Shown in pieces: positions 1-10,457 of a DNA stretch of 64,000 nt (positions are counted from its first letter, which is position 1; each line of letters starts with the position of its first letter). Source of the stretch: Sordaria brevicollis (lineage: Eukaryota > Ascomycota > Sordariomycetes > Sordariales > Sordariaceae). Under the pieces are notes generated by a model, which saw nothing but the letters and a program-made list of their open reading frames with translations, searched no databases and was not told the origin of the DNA. The stretch is taken from contig JAUTDP010000018.1 in NCBI GenBank assembly GCA_033439795.1, positions 186,001 to 250,000 on the forward strand, given 5' to 3'. A program made the position numbers and the translations under genes.

Positions 1-2200
1 TATTAAATCTATTATTAGCGTTACTTCTATAATTGCCATTAGTATTAGCCGCCCCCTTCTAACGTTCCCTCTACTTAATAGGGTAATAACCGTCGAATCT
101 ATAAATACTATATTTAATTATTTTACGATTTCGTTTTATAAGGAGCCTATTAATTATATAATTTTAGCGGTAAGGCGCATTACGGCTAATTTATTACCCT
201 TATTATATATTAATATACGTATATTTTCTATTTTTTTATTTATAGCGTACTTAGTGCTACCGTTAATTATACCACTTTTTATTACCGACGACGACGACGA
301 GGTTGTCGATAATACATATTTATTAATATTATTTTTACCGCTACCTTTTACGCCGCTTGGCCGTACCGTAAAAGAGCTCATTACCGAGTTTTTTAAATCG
401 TTTTACCGAATATATTACGTTGGGCGTATAATAAAAGTTACGCTGGTATATAGGGCATTAATAGAGTTACGGGAGAAGTTATGGCATTTACGGTTATTAT
501 ATAATTTATTAGTATTAAGAGATTAACCAGTAGAATAATATATAATATTAGGGTTTTCTCCCGCGTTATACTTTACTTTTAAAAATAGAATTAAAGATTT
601 TTTTAAAAAGGAATATATTATGCTTACTATTTAAATAAACTTCTATAATATATCTTCTAATCTTATTACAATACTTAATTAATTAGTATAGCGCTCTAAA
701 TACTTAATTTGGCTATTTACTACGTATTATTAGTATTAATACGATTACGCTCGAGTATAGGGTAGTTAGAGCCCTTACTTTTATAATTAATAATATTACC
801 ATTAGTAACGTTAGCGATTACGACCAATAATATTTCGAATTGAATTATAATAAAAGAGGGGGGTTTCTAATATTTTAGTATTATTATATAAATAATTATT
901 AGCTTTGGCTTTAGTATTAATTTTAGTATTTTTTAGTACCTTAATACGTTTTTAAATATTTAATATTATAATATAATAAAATATATATTCTCTTTCCCTT
1001 TTTCCTTCCCCTTTACTTCCGCTTAAATATAGTACTTATTTCCCTATATTCTACTAATTCGGTAGCGTATATTTGCTCGTAATTTTTATTATTATCGAAT
1101 TTATTTATTATTAATTTTACGTTTTTATAATGGCTACGGATTTATAATATTTGCATACCTATATCGAAAATTATTTTCTTTAGAAAGTTTACGAAATTTG
1201 CGTCCGGTATATTATTATTACCTTTATTACGGTATACCCGCTTAAATTACCGCTTAAAATTATTAAAATATATTTCAATAGGGTTAAATTCGGGAGAGTA
1301 CGGTAATAAATATTATAATAGAATCCCCTTTTAATTATACGCCTTTTGAAATTCTATACGTAAATGCTACCTAGCGTTATCTATTATTAAAATACTATTA
1401 CACTTAGGAAAAGGGTTTATTTTTAATAATACCCTTTTTATTATTTAATCCTAAAACCCGGCGGAGTCCATTACGCCTTAGAATATTAATAAATCGAATA
1501 TATTATTAACGTTAATAGTAGGGAGGAAGTAATAGCGCTTACCGTATTCGAAGCGGTTAGAGACCATTATAATAGCGCTTTTAGGTACCTAGCTAGTACG
1601 ACGAACCTTATCCCTTCGATTTATATTAAATTCGTTATAAAAAACGAATATTTTTATAGTAAATAGCGATATTTTACTCGATTAATTTGTAATTAATATA
1701 GGGGATTATTATAATGCCTTTATATAGAGTCGTTTTTTCTTTTATTTATTTTAATATAAATATCTTCGTACAATCTCTTTCGAAACGTGAATATCGTGTT
1801 TATCGGCTAGAAAGGTATAGATTTTATCGAAGTATAAATTGGGTTTTATAACGAAAAGTTCTATAATTTTCTATATATATTGGTTAATATAATATTTATT
1901 AAGGGAATAATATAGTACTATATATTTCGAGCGCCTATATTGGAAGCTTTTTAACGTTTTGCGATATTTTGGAAGGTAAAAAATACTTCCTAATATTTAT
2001 TAAATTGCGTTTATAATTCCAAATACTCTTTTCGGTAATATTAGCGGTGGTAGCGATTTCGGTAGGGTATTTATTATTTATTAGTATTATAGTAATTAAC
2101 GCCTTTTGGGTATCGTTTGTATAGCGTATTATATTAATTTTGATTTAAAAATAAAAATAATATTAAATATTAATAGAAATAATATTAGTATATCGATATA
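1..2200. repeat. AT-rich, RIP-degraded repeat block
   Basis: The block is strongly AT-rich and dominated by TTA, TAT and ATA words, with almost no intact reading frame. It changes abruptly to normal composition near position 2,200-2,340. In filamentous ascomycetes this composition is the usual result of RIP, which turns C into T on both strands of duplicated DNA. A transposase relic can be read on the minus strand of the right half (separate entry). In positions 1-1,080 I see only AT-rich sequence and two short open frames (254-526 plus, 154-381 minus) with no recognisable domain; I do not call them genes. Confidence 0.8.
1085..2100 (-). pseudogene. RIP-inactivated Tc1/mariner-family transposase relic
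   Basis: Read on the minus strand, the block keeps a transposase-like order. A helix-turn-helix-like segment lies near 2,085-2,010. An 'NEFNINRRDKVRRTS' stretch lies near 1,655-1,600. A segment containing 'RFEYGKRYYFLP' follows near 1,555-1,515. Then come the second catalytic motif 'ILIIDNAR' (its Asp codon at 1,379-1,381) and the hallmark 'LPYSPEFNPIE' (its Glu codon at 1,274-1,276). Asp to Glu is 35 residues, the D34E spacing of Tc1-like elements. Many stops (TAA, TAG) sit where Gln or Trp would be expected, as RIP produces. The position of the first catalytic Asp reads Asn. The copy is dead. Terminal repeats were not located, so the outer limits are approximate. Confidence 0.7.
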
Positions 2201-2790
2201 CGGTTTTTTTATTGTTGTTTTGGCCGGTTTTCGATGGCAGTCGACTTGTTTTAGTTGTGTAGTTGTCGAAAAACGATTAGAATGCCAAAAGTGTAGTTGT
2301 GTGCGGTGGGTGTATACCCCCTTACGCCAAGACTGAAAAGGCGTTTGAGTCCGGGAACTGGTCGGTGTAGGCCGAAGTGGACTAGGGTAGGCCGAATTTA
2401 AAATTACATTGCTTGGTACCTGACGATCCCTGGCGGCCGTTTCAATTTCCCCCAGGCACCCTTTGCAGGTCTTCCCGCTTTCTGGTTCCTCTTTCTCGCT
2501 GTCGCTCTGGATGGGCTCGCAATTTCTCTTCCAATCCTTTCCTTTCTCACACAAAAGTGTCACTCCTTTCGTTTGAAGCCAGCAAGCAGCAAGCAGCACA
2601 TCAGTGGATTATTGTCCTGGGTCGCGTTTCGTTTGACCGGCAGACAATCCATGCTCTTGTTATTGTTTTGGCAGTGAGTCGTCGGTCGTTTCACGTACTA
2701 CGGTCCTTACTACGGTCGAGTCGGGTCGAGTCGGTGTCGCTCGTTCATTGTCAATCACTGGCAGTCGGTCAATCAGATTCAGATTAATCC
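2201..2790. other. Upstream region of the membrane-protein gene
   Basis: Base composition returns to normal here, with pyrimidine-rich runs near 2,440-2,580. No supported gene is present. It probably holds the promoter and 5' leader of the gene that starts at 2,791. Confidence 0.5.
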
Positions 2791-3055
2791 ATGGGCTCCC
2801 ACTTATCAACCTGCGCCCCAAAGGGGGGAGAATATTACCACTGCGACTACTCCATTGCGGGATTCCGTGACAATTCAAGTACAGTAGCGGACGGCATACC
2901 GGGCTTTACGAGCGTCGCGCTCCAGGAGGAGTTGCAGCATCTGGAACCAAATCCGGATGTGGCAGGTGTTGGTGTAAGTCATTTTTCTTTCTCAGTCATC
3001 ATCTCTACTTTTTCCATTTCTTGAGCCATAGCATGGTCGCTATGTCCTAGTCCTA

Positions 3056-3093
<38 letters not shown>

Positions 3094-4268
3094 CTACCTA
3101 ACCTTAACCTACCATCACCGCATCATGTATACTCACCATATAAACAGACACTAGTCGGCTTCGGCATCTCCTTCGCCGCCTCAACATTACTGGCGCTCAT
3201 CATCCACTCCTTCGAATGCCACGAAATCTTCGGCCAGCACCGCAAAGGCGAAAATGAAAAACACTCCTCCAAACACTGGTGGCACATCGCCGACACCATC
3301 CTGATCTCCTGGTCCGACCAGCAGCTCGTCCTGGGCATGGCCACCTCCATCGCCGCCCTCAAAACCTGGTGCTCCTTCTCGACCTACCACCTCAACCTCA
3401 TCGGCCAGTGGCTCGTCCTGTGTTCCGTCACCCACGCCAACGCCCTGCTGGTGCACTGCAAGTATTTCCACCGGAAACGCCTACTTGCTGATGGTCTGCG
3501 CGTCGTCACCATCTTGACCAACCTGATTTTATCCGGCCTGGTGTTTTTCGTCAGTCGATCCGTCGGAGGCAAGGGGATGCCCTCGGTAGCCGACCACACG
3601 CCCCTGCAGATCCTGCCGGCGCAATGTTTCTTTAAGAACGCCATCCTGTCCCCTGGGCTAAAACTGGTGGATGGCTACGACGTGTATTCGCACCCCAACG
3701 GCCAGGCGCTGTTCCTGATGAGTTTGCTGATTTTGATTGGAGCGGGACTATCGATGGCGGCGCATCGGTGGCGGGGGAAGGGAGCGAGGAAGAGTCGGTG
3801 GTCGTGGGGGTTTCGGACGGTCATGCTGTTGGCGAATATTGGTGTCGGGTTTGCGTCGTTGGTGTCGTCGGTGGAGTTGAGGGATTGGATGCATGGGAAT
3901 GGGTGGATGGAGGATGAGTCCGAGTTGGAGTGGTCGTATGGACAGTTTATTCCGGCGTTGTTGGGTTTGCTGGTTTTTGTGTCGGTTTTGGAGAATGTGT
4001 TTGGTAGGTTTTTTCCCCTTCCTTTGCGATGTCGGGGTCTGTTGTCAGCTCACTTGCTAACTTTGATCGATCAACAGATGAACTTCCAGACAGGAGGAGT
4101 ATGGACCAGCAGAGCTTGCTACAACTGGCTCGTGATCAGCAGTTCGAAATGGACATGCGACGATTATCGGCAGAGTCAAAGATCGACTTCAAGCCACAAC
4201 TTCCAACGGCAACGGTCTCGCCGCTCGATCCACGACCGTTTGACCCGAGCGAAGGGCGGAAATGGTGA
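2791..4268 (+). CDS. Fungal multi-pass membrane protein of unknown function
   Basis: Three exons give 409 residues: 2,791-2,973, 3,148-4,003 and 4,078-4,268. All junctions are GT-AG (GTAAGT, GTAGGT) and the phases agree. The N-terminal soluble part ends in 'NPDVAGVG', directly before the first hydrophobic segment ('LVGFGISFAASTLLALII'). About six more hydrophobic segments follow, then a short polar tail. The 'DQQLVLGMA' motif near residue 112 is typical of a large family of uncharacterised fungal seven-helix-like proteins. I infer a plasma- or internal-membrane protein; no ligand or function can be given. Intron 1 carries a (GTC)12 microsatellite. The start is the first ATG of the open frame; an extra upstream exon cannot be excluded. 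Confidence 0.75.
3056..3091. repeat. (GTC)12 microsatellite in intron 1
   Basis: Twelve perfect GTC units lie inside the first intron of the membrane-protein gene, between the donor at 2,974 and the acceptor at 3,147. The number of copies is likely to vary between strains. Confidence 0.9.
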
Positions 4269-4944
4269 CGAGGCGCGAATCGCAAAGAGTAGGCTCGGCA
4301 GGGTGCCGGTATCCGAGAAGGTTCCACCTGCTCTAAATTAGCATTTTCGGGAGAAGTCCGTCGGTCGGGCCGTCATGTTCAGCGAGCGGCAGGGCCGTGA
4401 TTTAGCGATTGAAGGTTTATGAAAGTTATTGATACCCTCAGGATCTGTGGCATACTATCCCACTTTTTGACTTGTTAGTTTTGAAATGTCAGATGGAATG
4501 ATTTGCTTGCATTCTCTTTGTCAAGAAGACGACCTGGGAAGGAGGGAAAAAGGACCCTTATTCGGTGTAAGGACAAGTGGAGTAATACGCAGGCAGTTAT
4601 GCAAGGTACCGACCAATCACGCAGCGCTGATGATGGAAACGATTTGCGCAGGCGGGCTGCCAAGCTGCGTATTCTGCGAGCTTGCTCTTGTTGTTCTAGG
4701 AAGCATTCGAAAACATTGTGGTCGAACAGCATCACACAAGCACAAGGATATGGATTTTTAACCTTAAGTGGTCTTTGAAGAATGAATGTCTTTTCTCTCA
4801 AAAGAGGACTTCAAAATGATAGTTATACCCAAGAGCAGTAAGGACATGAACTCGTGGTGTGGCCATGCTCAACGGTTGTTCCGAGAACTCGTATGCCCAT
4901 GTTGTCTTTACAAGCTGTAGTTTCGAACCGAAACTTCAACTTCA
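4269..4944. other. Intergenic region before tRNA-Leu(AAG)
   Basis: This holds the 3' end of the membrane-protein gene and the upstream flank of the tRNA. Short overlapping open frames on both strands at 4,475-4,801 have no recognisable domain and no codon or splice support. I see nothing else. Confidence 0.5.
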
Positions 4945-5050
4945 GGCAAGATGGCCGAGCGGTCTAAGGCGCCACGTTAAGGTTAACCCTTAATCCTCAT
5001 CTGAGAAATCCGTGGTCCGAAAGGGCGTGGGTTCGAATCCCACTCTTGTC
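4945..5050 (+). tRNA. tRNA-Leu(AAG) with a 27-nt intron
   Basis: A 7-bp acceptor stem is formed by GGCAAGA and TCTTGTC. The D arm (GCC...GGC), the anticodon stem CCACG/CGTGG, a long variable arm and the T arm with GGTTCGAATCC are all visible. The anticodon AAG is at 4,979-4,981. The intron, 4,983-5,009, begins one base 3' of the anticodon, the standard nuclear position, and contains CCTTA, which can pair with the TAAGG around the anticodon. The long variable arm supports leucine. A second leucine tRNA of the same family lies at 17,535-17,642. Confidence 0.93.
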
Positions 5051-5445
5051 AGTTGAACATTATCTCCACCGAGCTCGGGTGGAGCTTCTCTTTTTCCTCT
5101 TCCTACCTCTTTTCACTCTTGTGAGATTTTGGTTTTAGTTGGCGTTCAATGATTGTCTTTTTTTCCTGAGGCAGTTTGATATCTTCCGGTTAACACTCTC
5201 TTAAAGCTGGGGATCATTCAATCAGTTGTTTGAATAACGGTGTCTCAGCTTCTTTTTCCGTTTTTTTTCCTGTTGTTTTCCATTATCTAGCGAACTTGCT
5301 TGAAACCATGACAGTTGAGAGCTTGGGCCTGACTTCAAAGTTCAAAAGAAAATGGCAAAGGTGTTCGCATGCTTCTGCTAACCAAACTTTGTTTCAGAAT
5401 AACAGATGGGTGGCCATGATTCTACCTACCGAATACCAACCAACC
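5051..5445. other. tRNA 3' flank and dehydrogenase 3' region
   Basis: A T-rich stretch follows the tRNA within about 50 bp (CTCTTTTTCCTCTT), a plausible RNA polymerase III stop. The rest is the downstream region of the minus-strand dehydrogenase. No gene is supported. Confidence 0.5.
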
Positions 5446-6664
5446 TTAGTACAAGGGCAAAGCCAACTCCTCACCCTTCACCCACTTCTCCAAGTTCTCA
5501 ACCTGCTGATCATACCAGCCCGACAGCGTATCCTCCTCCACATACCCCATATGGGGCGTAAGCAGCACCCTGCTCCTTCCATCCTCTCCCCACTTGGTCG
5601 TCCTCCACTTGCTATCCAACGGCAACGGCTCCAAGTTAAACACATCCAGCGCCGCCGCCCTGATCTTCCCTTGCTCCAGCACCTCCAGCAGATCTTCCTC
5701 GACAACAAGGGGTCCGCGCGACGTGTTGACAAAGATAGCCCCCTTCTTCATCAGCTCCAAGTCCTTCTTTGCAACCGCGCCCCTCGACCGATCGGACAAA
5801 ACTAGGTGCACGCTCACCACGTCCGCCGTGCTGAATAGCTCCTCCTTGCTAACAACCTTGAACGTCTTCTCCCCCGTTTGCTCATCCTGAACCGGCAAGC
5901 CGGCCTTGACGGCCGCCTCATCAGCCTTCTCTTGCGTGAGGTTGCTGCTCCACGCGACAACCTTCATGCCAAAAGCGACGCTCATGATCTTGGCCACCGC
6001 CACGCCCAACCTGCCCAGGCCGAGGGTACCAAAAATCTTGCCGCGCAGGCTGACGGCGGGGACGGTCTGCCAGCCGCCGGACTTGACGGCTAGGTCGTCG
6101 CCGGCGATGTTGCGCGCGGCAGAGAGGATCATGGTGACGCAGTGCTCGGTGGTACTGACGGAGCCGACGCTGCCCGGGTTGGACTTGTCGACGGCTCCCG
6201 CGACGGGGATGCCGCGCTCCTTGAAGGCTTCGAGGTCGAGGCCGAGGTTGCGGTTGCCGGTGGTGAGGAGGAGCTTGAGGTTGGGGAGGCGGGAGATGAG
6301 TTCGCGCGGGAAGGGGGTGCGTTCTCTCATTGTTGCTGTTCGAGTGTCAGATTCATGTAAGACGACTTATAACGGGGTATAAGATAACAAGGAGCCTGAG
6401 AGGGGGCTTACAGATGACAGTGAAAGGCTCCAGCCTCTTGACGAGCTGGTCCTTCACATCTTGGGTAGTGTCCGGGTGGTTATATGGGCGAAGAGTGTCC
6501 TTGAAGAAGGAGACTTCGTACTTGGATGAGTCCAGAGCCTTGAACTTGGGCTCTGAGATGCCCTGGTAGTCATCGAGGACGGCAACCTTAATGGGAGAAG
6601 AAGAAGCCATTGTTGCGAAGAGTTTGGTGGAACCACGTCTAAGTGATGTGGACAAGAGTGACAT
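5446..6664 (-). CDS. NAD-dependent D-2-hydroxyacid dehydrogenase family protein
   Basis: Two exons (6,664-6,412 and 6,335-5,446) give 380 residues. The intron has GTAAGC and AACAG ends and the phases agree. Family features are visible: the Rossmann motif 'GLGRLG' in the NAD-binding domain, the 'NTSRGPLV' segment carrying the expected substrate-binding Arg, and 'LLTPHMGY' with the expected catalytic His. The family reduces 2-keto acids to D-2-hydroxy acids or the reverse; the substrate cannot be read from the sequence. The first ATG adds 18 residues rich in Arg, Ser and Thr and lacking acids before a second in-frame ATG at 6,610. This resembles a mitochondrial presequence, so two forms are possible. 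It is transcribed in the same direction as the HSD10-like gene upstream of it. Confidence 0.85.
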
Positions 6665-7207
6665 TCGATCGATCTCACAGAGTTAGGGGAAGATCCGATC
6701 TTTTAGAAATTCCCTCGTGGCACGGTGACGAATGAGAGTCAATGGGATGAACTGGATTTGGCTCAATTTCTCAAAAGGAGGGAGACCGATGCAAACCGCT
6801 GGTGATGCCGTCATCGGAATGCCCCACTTTGAGCTCCATACCCCGCAACGCGTTCCGAACCGTCGGTAGTTTGGCACGGACATGGCCCCACTTTACCCCT
6901 TGTCCGTCCCGTGGGCCCCCGGTTTAACCCCGGATTTGGTTTCCTGGAGTCCCTTGCTAACATCCACTGAAGGACGAGGCCTATCATTCTAAATATGAAG
7001 TGAAGAGACTGTTACTGGCAGTTGCGCTCAAGTAACGACCAAAAGCATATTTCAAAACTTCATTGGGCGGCGAGAAGGACAAGAGACATAACTCGGTACG
7101 GGATGCTGGATATCGCTAATAGAGTGAGTGAGCAGAAGACGGTCAAGGGTATAAAAGTCAGAAATGAACTAGGCCCTGAAAACGCTTGTCTCATGAAGAT
7201 ACTAAAA
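6665..7207. other. Intergenic region between two minus-strand dehydrogenases
   Basis: It separates the 3' end of the HSD10-like gene from the start of the hydroxyacid dehydrogenase and should hold the promoter of the latter. Short open frames at 6,683-6,883 and 7,022-7,297 look like chance. Confidence 0.5.
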
Positions 7208-8120
7208 TTACAACTTGCTGGGCATCCTCGTGGCACCGTCCAGTCGGATGACTACACCGTTCAGCATAACATTCTCAATCGCCTGTCTAGCCAGTGAAGC
7301 AAACTCCTCTGGCTGACCCGCCCGTGAAGGGAACTCCATAGCCTTCTTCAATCCCGTCCTCACCTTGTCACTCATCATAGCCGTCATGGCCGAGTCAAAC
7401 ATACTCGGGGCAATGGTGACGACCCTAATGCCAAAACGGGACAGGTCCCGAGCCATGGGCAGCGTCATGGCTGCAACAGCGCCCTTGCTGGCGGAATAAG
7501 AGACCTGGCCCATCTGGCCGTCAAAGGCAGCGGAACTGGCAACCATAATGATAACACCGTGCTCGCCATCGGGGCCATAGGCGGGCGAGGAAGCGAGAGC
7601 AGGGAGGAACTGGCGGATGAGATCGAGGACACCGCGAAGGTTGATGGAGAGGACAAAGTCAATAGACTCCAGGGACAGAGGGTTTAGGTTCTTGTCAAGC
7701 ATCTGGGAAACGTTAGTCCAAGTTCAACGTGGACTTATCATAAGAACACCTACCAAACCCGGACTTCCAACTCCGGCAGCGGGGATGATTCCACCAAGAG
7801 GCTTCTTAGTCTCCTTGATCCATTCCAGGGTCGACTTGACAACCGACGCAATGCTCTCGGTGTCGGTCACGTCGCACTGGAAAAAGCGGATGGAAGATCC
7901 AAGTTCCTTCACGAGAGCAGCTCCGGTCTCCTCATTCATATCAAGAACGGCAGCATTACCGCCCGACTTGACGATGTCCCGGACGCAAGCACGGCCGAGG
8001 CCAGAAGCACTGGAAATGGTTCCTTGTCAGTTAAACAGAATCCACTTCAACTTGAGAGTGTGATGTCATCGCTTAAACGTACCCGCCCGAAACGACAAAT
8101 GTCCTTCCTTCGATAATCAT
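7208..8120 (-). CDS. Short-chain dehydrogenase, HSD10 / 3-hydroxyacyl-CoA dehydrogenase type-2-like
   Basis: Three exons (8,120-8,083, 8,009-7,754 and 7,702-7,208) give 262 residues. The N-terminal cofactor motif 'SGGASGLG' follows eleven residues after the start. Asp in 'AVLDMN' suggests NAD rather than NADP. 'AAGVG' replaces the usual NNAG. The catalytic set is 'VASSAAF' followed by 'YSASK' (Tyr and Lys). The ending, with 'AGQPEEFASL' and 'LNGVVIRLDGA', is typical of the HSD10 (17-beta-HSD type 10) group, which acts in mitochondrial beta-oxidation and isoleucine breakdown. No clear presequence is visible. For the second acceptor I chose CCAG at 8,013-8,010 because only it restores the Gly-rich loop; a nearby ACAAG would shift the frame. 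Confidence 0.85.
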
Positions 8121-9220
8121 TTTGAAGATTCGTTATTCACACAACGCCAAAGAGATGGGTCAAGTTACATGTCCAGCAAAAGTCATGATAACAAGAAGAG
8201 GATCTCGACTTAAACGTGCAGACAGTGGAGGAGGTCGGGAATCGGGATCCTCCCCCGCGGCTTCCACTTTGACAGACATGGAGTGCCTCGGCACGCTACA
8301 AGCGGTTCGTGTCAGTGCTTTTTTTCAGGGACCCTCCCCTGTTTCGGAGTTTCGAGGTTTCGACTTTCGAGGGCTGGGTGGTCTGTGCGTCATTGGGCGA
8401 AATCCACCACAGCGGCAACCTGACGCAGAAAGCAGAAGCAGCAACAGCGCATCACCCGATTCATCGCAAATTGTTGGCTGCAACCAAAAAGACTGTGACG
8501 TTTGGGTCCAATCTTGCATTGAGGTTTTGGCGAAAGCAACCCTTCCTTCCATCATATCCTACCTACAGACCTGACCGACTTTTTGAATTTGTCAAAATCC
8601 TGCTCTTCACCTTTTAATGAATCAGCTGTCGCTCTCTTCGCAACAAACGATACAAAGACCAACAACCTCGACGACACCCACTTCAAATCGACCCCTGCCT
8701 GGCGTCTCTCTCTAGCTTCAGCAGCGGAATTCTTATCAAAAAGAGTGGCCGAGTCCCTTGCTGCCGCGATAAGCGTTTCCCAAGAGACGTTGTGGAACTT
8801 TGTTCCTCGCCAGCCCCCAGCGGCCGAATCGAACGGGTGACAGCATATCCATGATTTGACGAGACACGAACAATTCCGCCGCCTACCTACAAACCGATAT
8901 CAACGAATTTACGATTCACTGTCACAAACATATACGCGCCGCCCGAATTGACCTTTTCCAACATCTTCCTCGAATTTGAAAGTCGAAAACCCAAAAACAC
9001 ATTAGCCAAGTTTGACCGAACACGTGAACGGTTCGAAGAACGACAAAGCTTGAATTCGTCATCGGAGATAGCATCTGATACCGGGTCCTCAAAGCAAGAT
9101 CAACCGAGAACCGATCCATTGCGCATTGGACTTTGACCGAGAGATATAAAGCGCCGCCAGCAGCAAGTCAAGCGGGTTTGAAGCCATACTCCCGTCTATA
9201 CGCCAGATCAATCATCCACC
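8121..9220. other. Divergent promoter region, HSD10-like / Rab4-like
   Basis: The two flanking genes are transcribed away from each other, so this 1.1-kb region should serve both. Small open frames at 8,122-8,840 have no recognisable domain and overlap one another. A TATA-like box lies close to the Rab4-like start (separate entry). Confidence 0.5.
9144..9150 (+). promoter_or_regulatory. TATA-like box upstream of the Rab4-like gene
   Basis: The sequence ATATAAA lies 77 bp before the start codon at 9,221. Position and sequence suit a TATA element, but no transcription start is known. Confidence 0.35.
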
Positions 9221-10457
9221 ATGACAAGACCTAGGCGGTCATCCGCTACGAGCGAGGAGAGCGCAGGGACTGGGAGAGAGCAGGTAATTCGCCGAGAATG
9301 GGACTTTGTTGGCAGCTTAATGCTAACCGGCATCATGAATACAGGAATTGGGGAGCATGTATGATTACCTCGCAAAGATTATTCTCCTAGGGCCAAGCGG
9401 GTCAGGAAAGTAAGCAACCTACTCAATTCCACAATCGGCCCAAGCCCAAGCCCAAGCCCTATCTAACCTTTGAAACTTCCCCAGATCCTGCCTCCTCCAC
9501 CGCTTTGTAAAAAGCGAATGGCGCGTCCTCTCCTCACAAACGATCGGCGTCGAATTCGCCTCCAAAATCATAAAAGTCGGCACCGGCGCCCGCCGAAAGC
9601 GCATCAAGCTCCAGCTCTGGGACACAGCCGGCACCGAACGATTCCGCTCCGTATCGCGCTCCTACTACCGCGGCGCCGCGGGAGCCGTGCTCTGCTACGA
9701 CATCACATCGCACAACAGCTTCTCGAACCTGCAGCCCTTTCTCAACGACGCGCGCGCGCTCGCCTCGCCGAACCTCAGTCTCATTCTGGTGGGGAACAAG
9801 CTCGACTTGGCTTCGGGCGGAGGTCCACAAGACGAGGAGGAGGACTTGCTCGGCCCGCTGCCGCCACCGACACCAAGCAGTATCAGCGCGCATAGCATTC
9901 CGTATACGATTAGTAGTGTGCATACGGGGAGCGCGAGCGTGAGCGTGGCTGGGACGCCGTTGCAGGCTGGGAGCTACGCTTCGTCTACGACATCTACGAT
10001 CCGACCGGGAGACAGCACGGGTACGAGTTATGGGTATGGGCTGGGGTCGCAACTACGAGCCACGGTGGCGCCAGAGGGACGGGAGGTACCGGCTGTGGAG
10101 GCGAGTCGGTGGGCGAGCACGGTCAACGTGCCGGTTACAATGGAGGTCAGCGCCTTCAGTGGCGAGGGTGTCGATGAGGTGTTTGGCAGACTGGCGAGGA
10201 TGATTTTGACCAAGATCGAGCTGGGCGAGATTGACCCAGATGATCCGATGAGTGGCATTCAGTATGGCGACTATGGAGGCGGGTGGAGCGGAGGCGCGAG
10301 TGATGGAGCAAGTATCAAGAGCTCCATGACCGGGGAAGAACAAGGGACAAGAAATCGGAGGCGCAAGCCACGACGAGGAGTCCAGGGATTGAGGGAATGG
10401 GAGGAAGTGTTTACGCTCACCACTGGCAGGAGGAGGAACAATGGGTGTTCATGTTGA
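9221..10457 (+). CDS. Rab4-like small GTPase with a long internal insert
   Basis: Three exons (9,221-9,283, 9,345-9,409 and 9,485-10,457) give 366 residues, against about 210 for a normal Rab. G1 is 'GPSGSGKS' (37-44). The switch regions hold 'TIGVEF' and 'WDTAGTERFRS', and G4 is 'NKLD' (147-150). G5 ('SAFSGEG') starts only at 265, after about 85 extra residues rich in Ser, Thr, Gly and Pro. The switch and 'SRSYYRGAAGAVLCYDIT' regions are closest to Rab4/Rab14. The protein ends in Cys-Ser-Cys, a geranylgeranylation motif. It should act in endosomal recycling on membranes. A second low-complexity stretch precedes the tail. The subfamily is inferred by motif only. Confidence 0.85.

Noticed and set aside
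254..526. Open frame of 90 codons in the AT-rich left edge
   Set aside because: It lies in RIP-degraded repeat DNA, is rich in Leu/Ile/Tyr because of AT bias, and shows no family motif.
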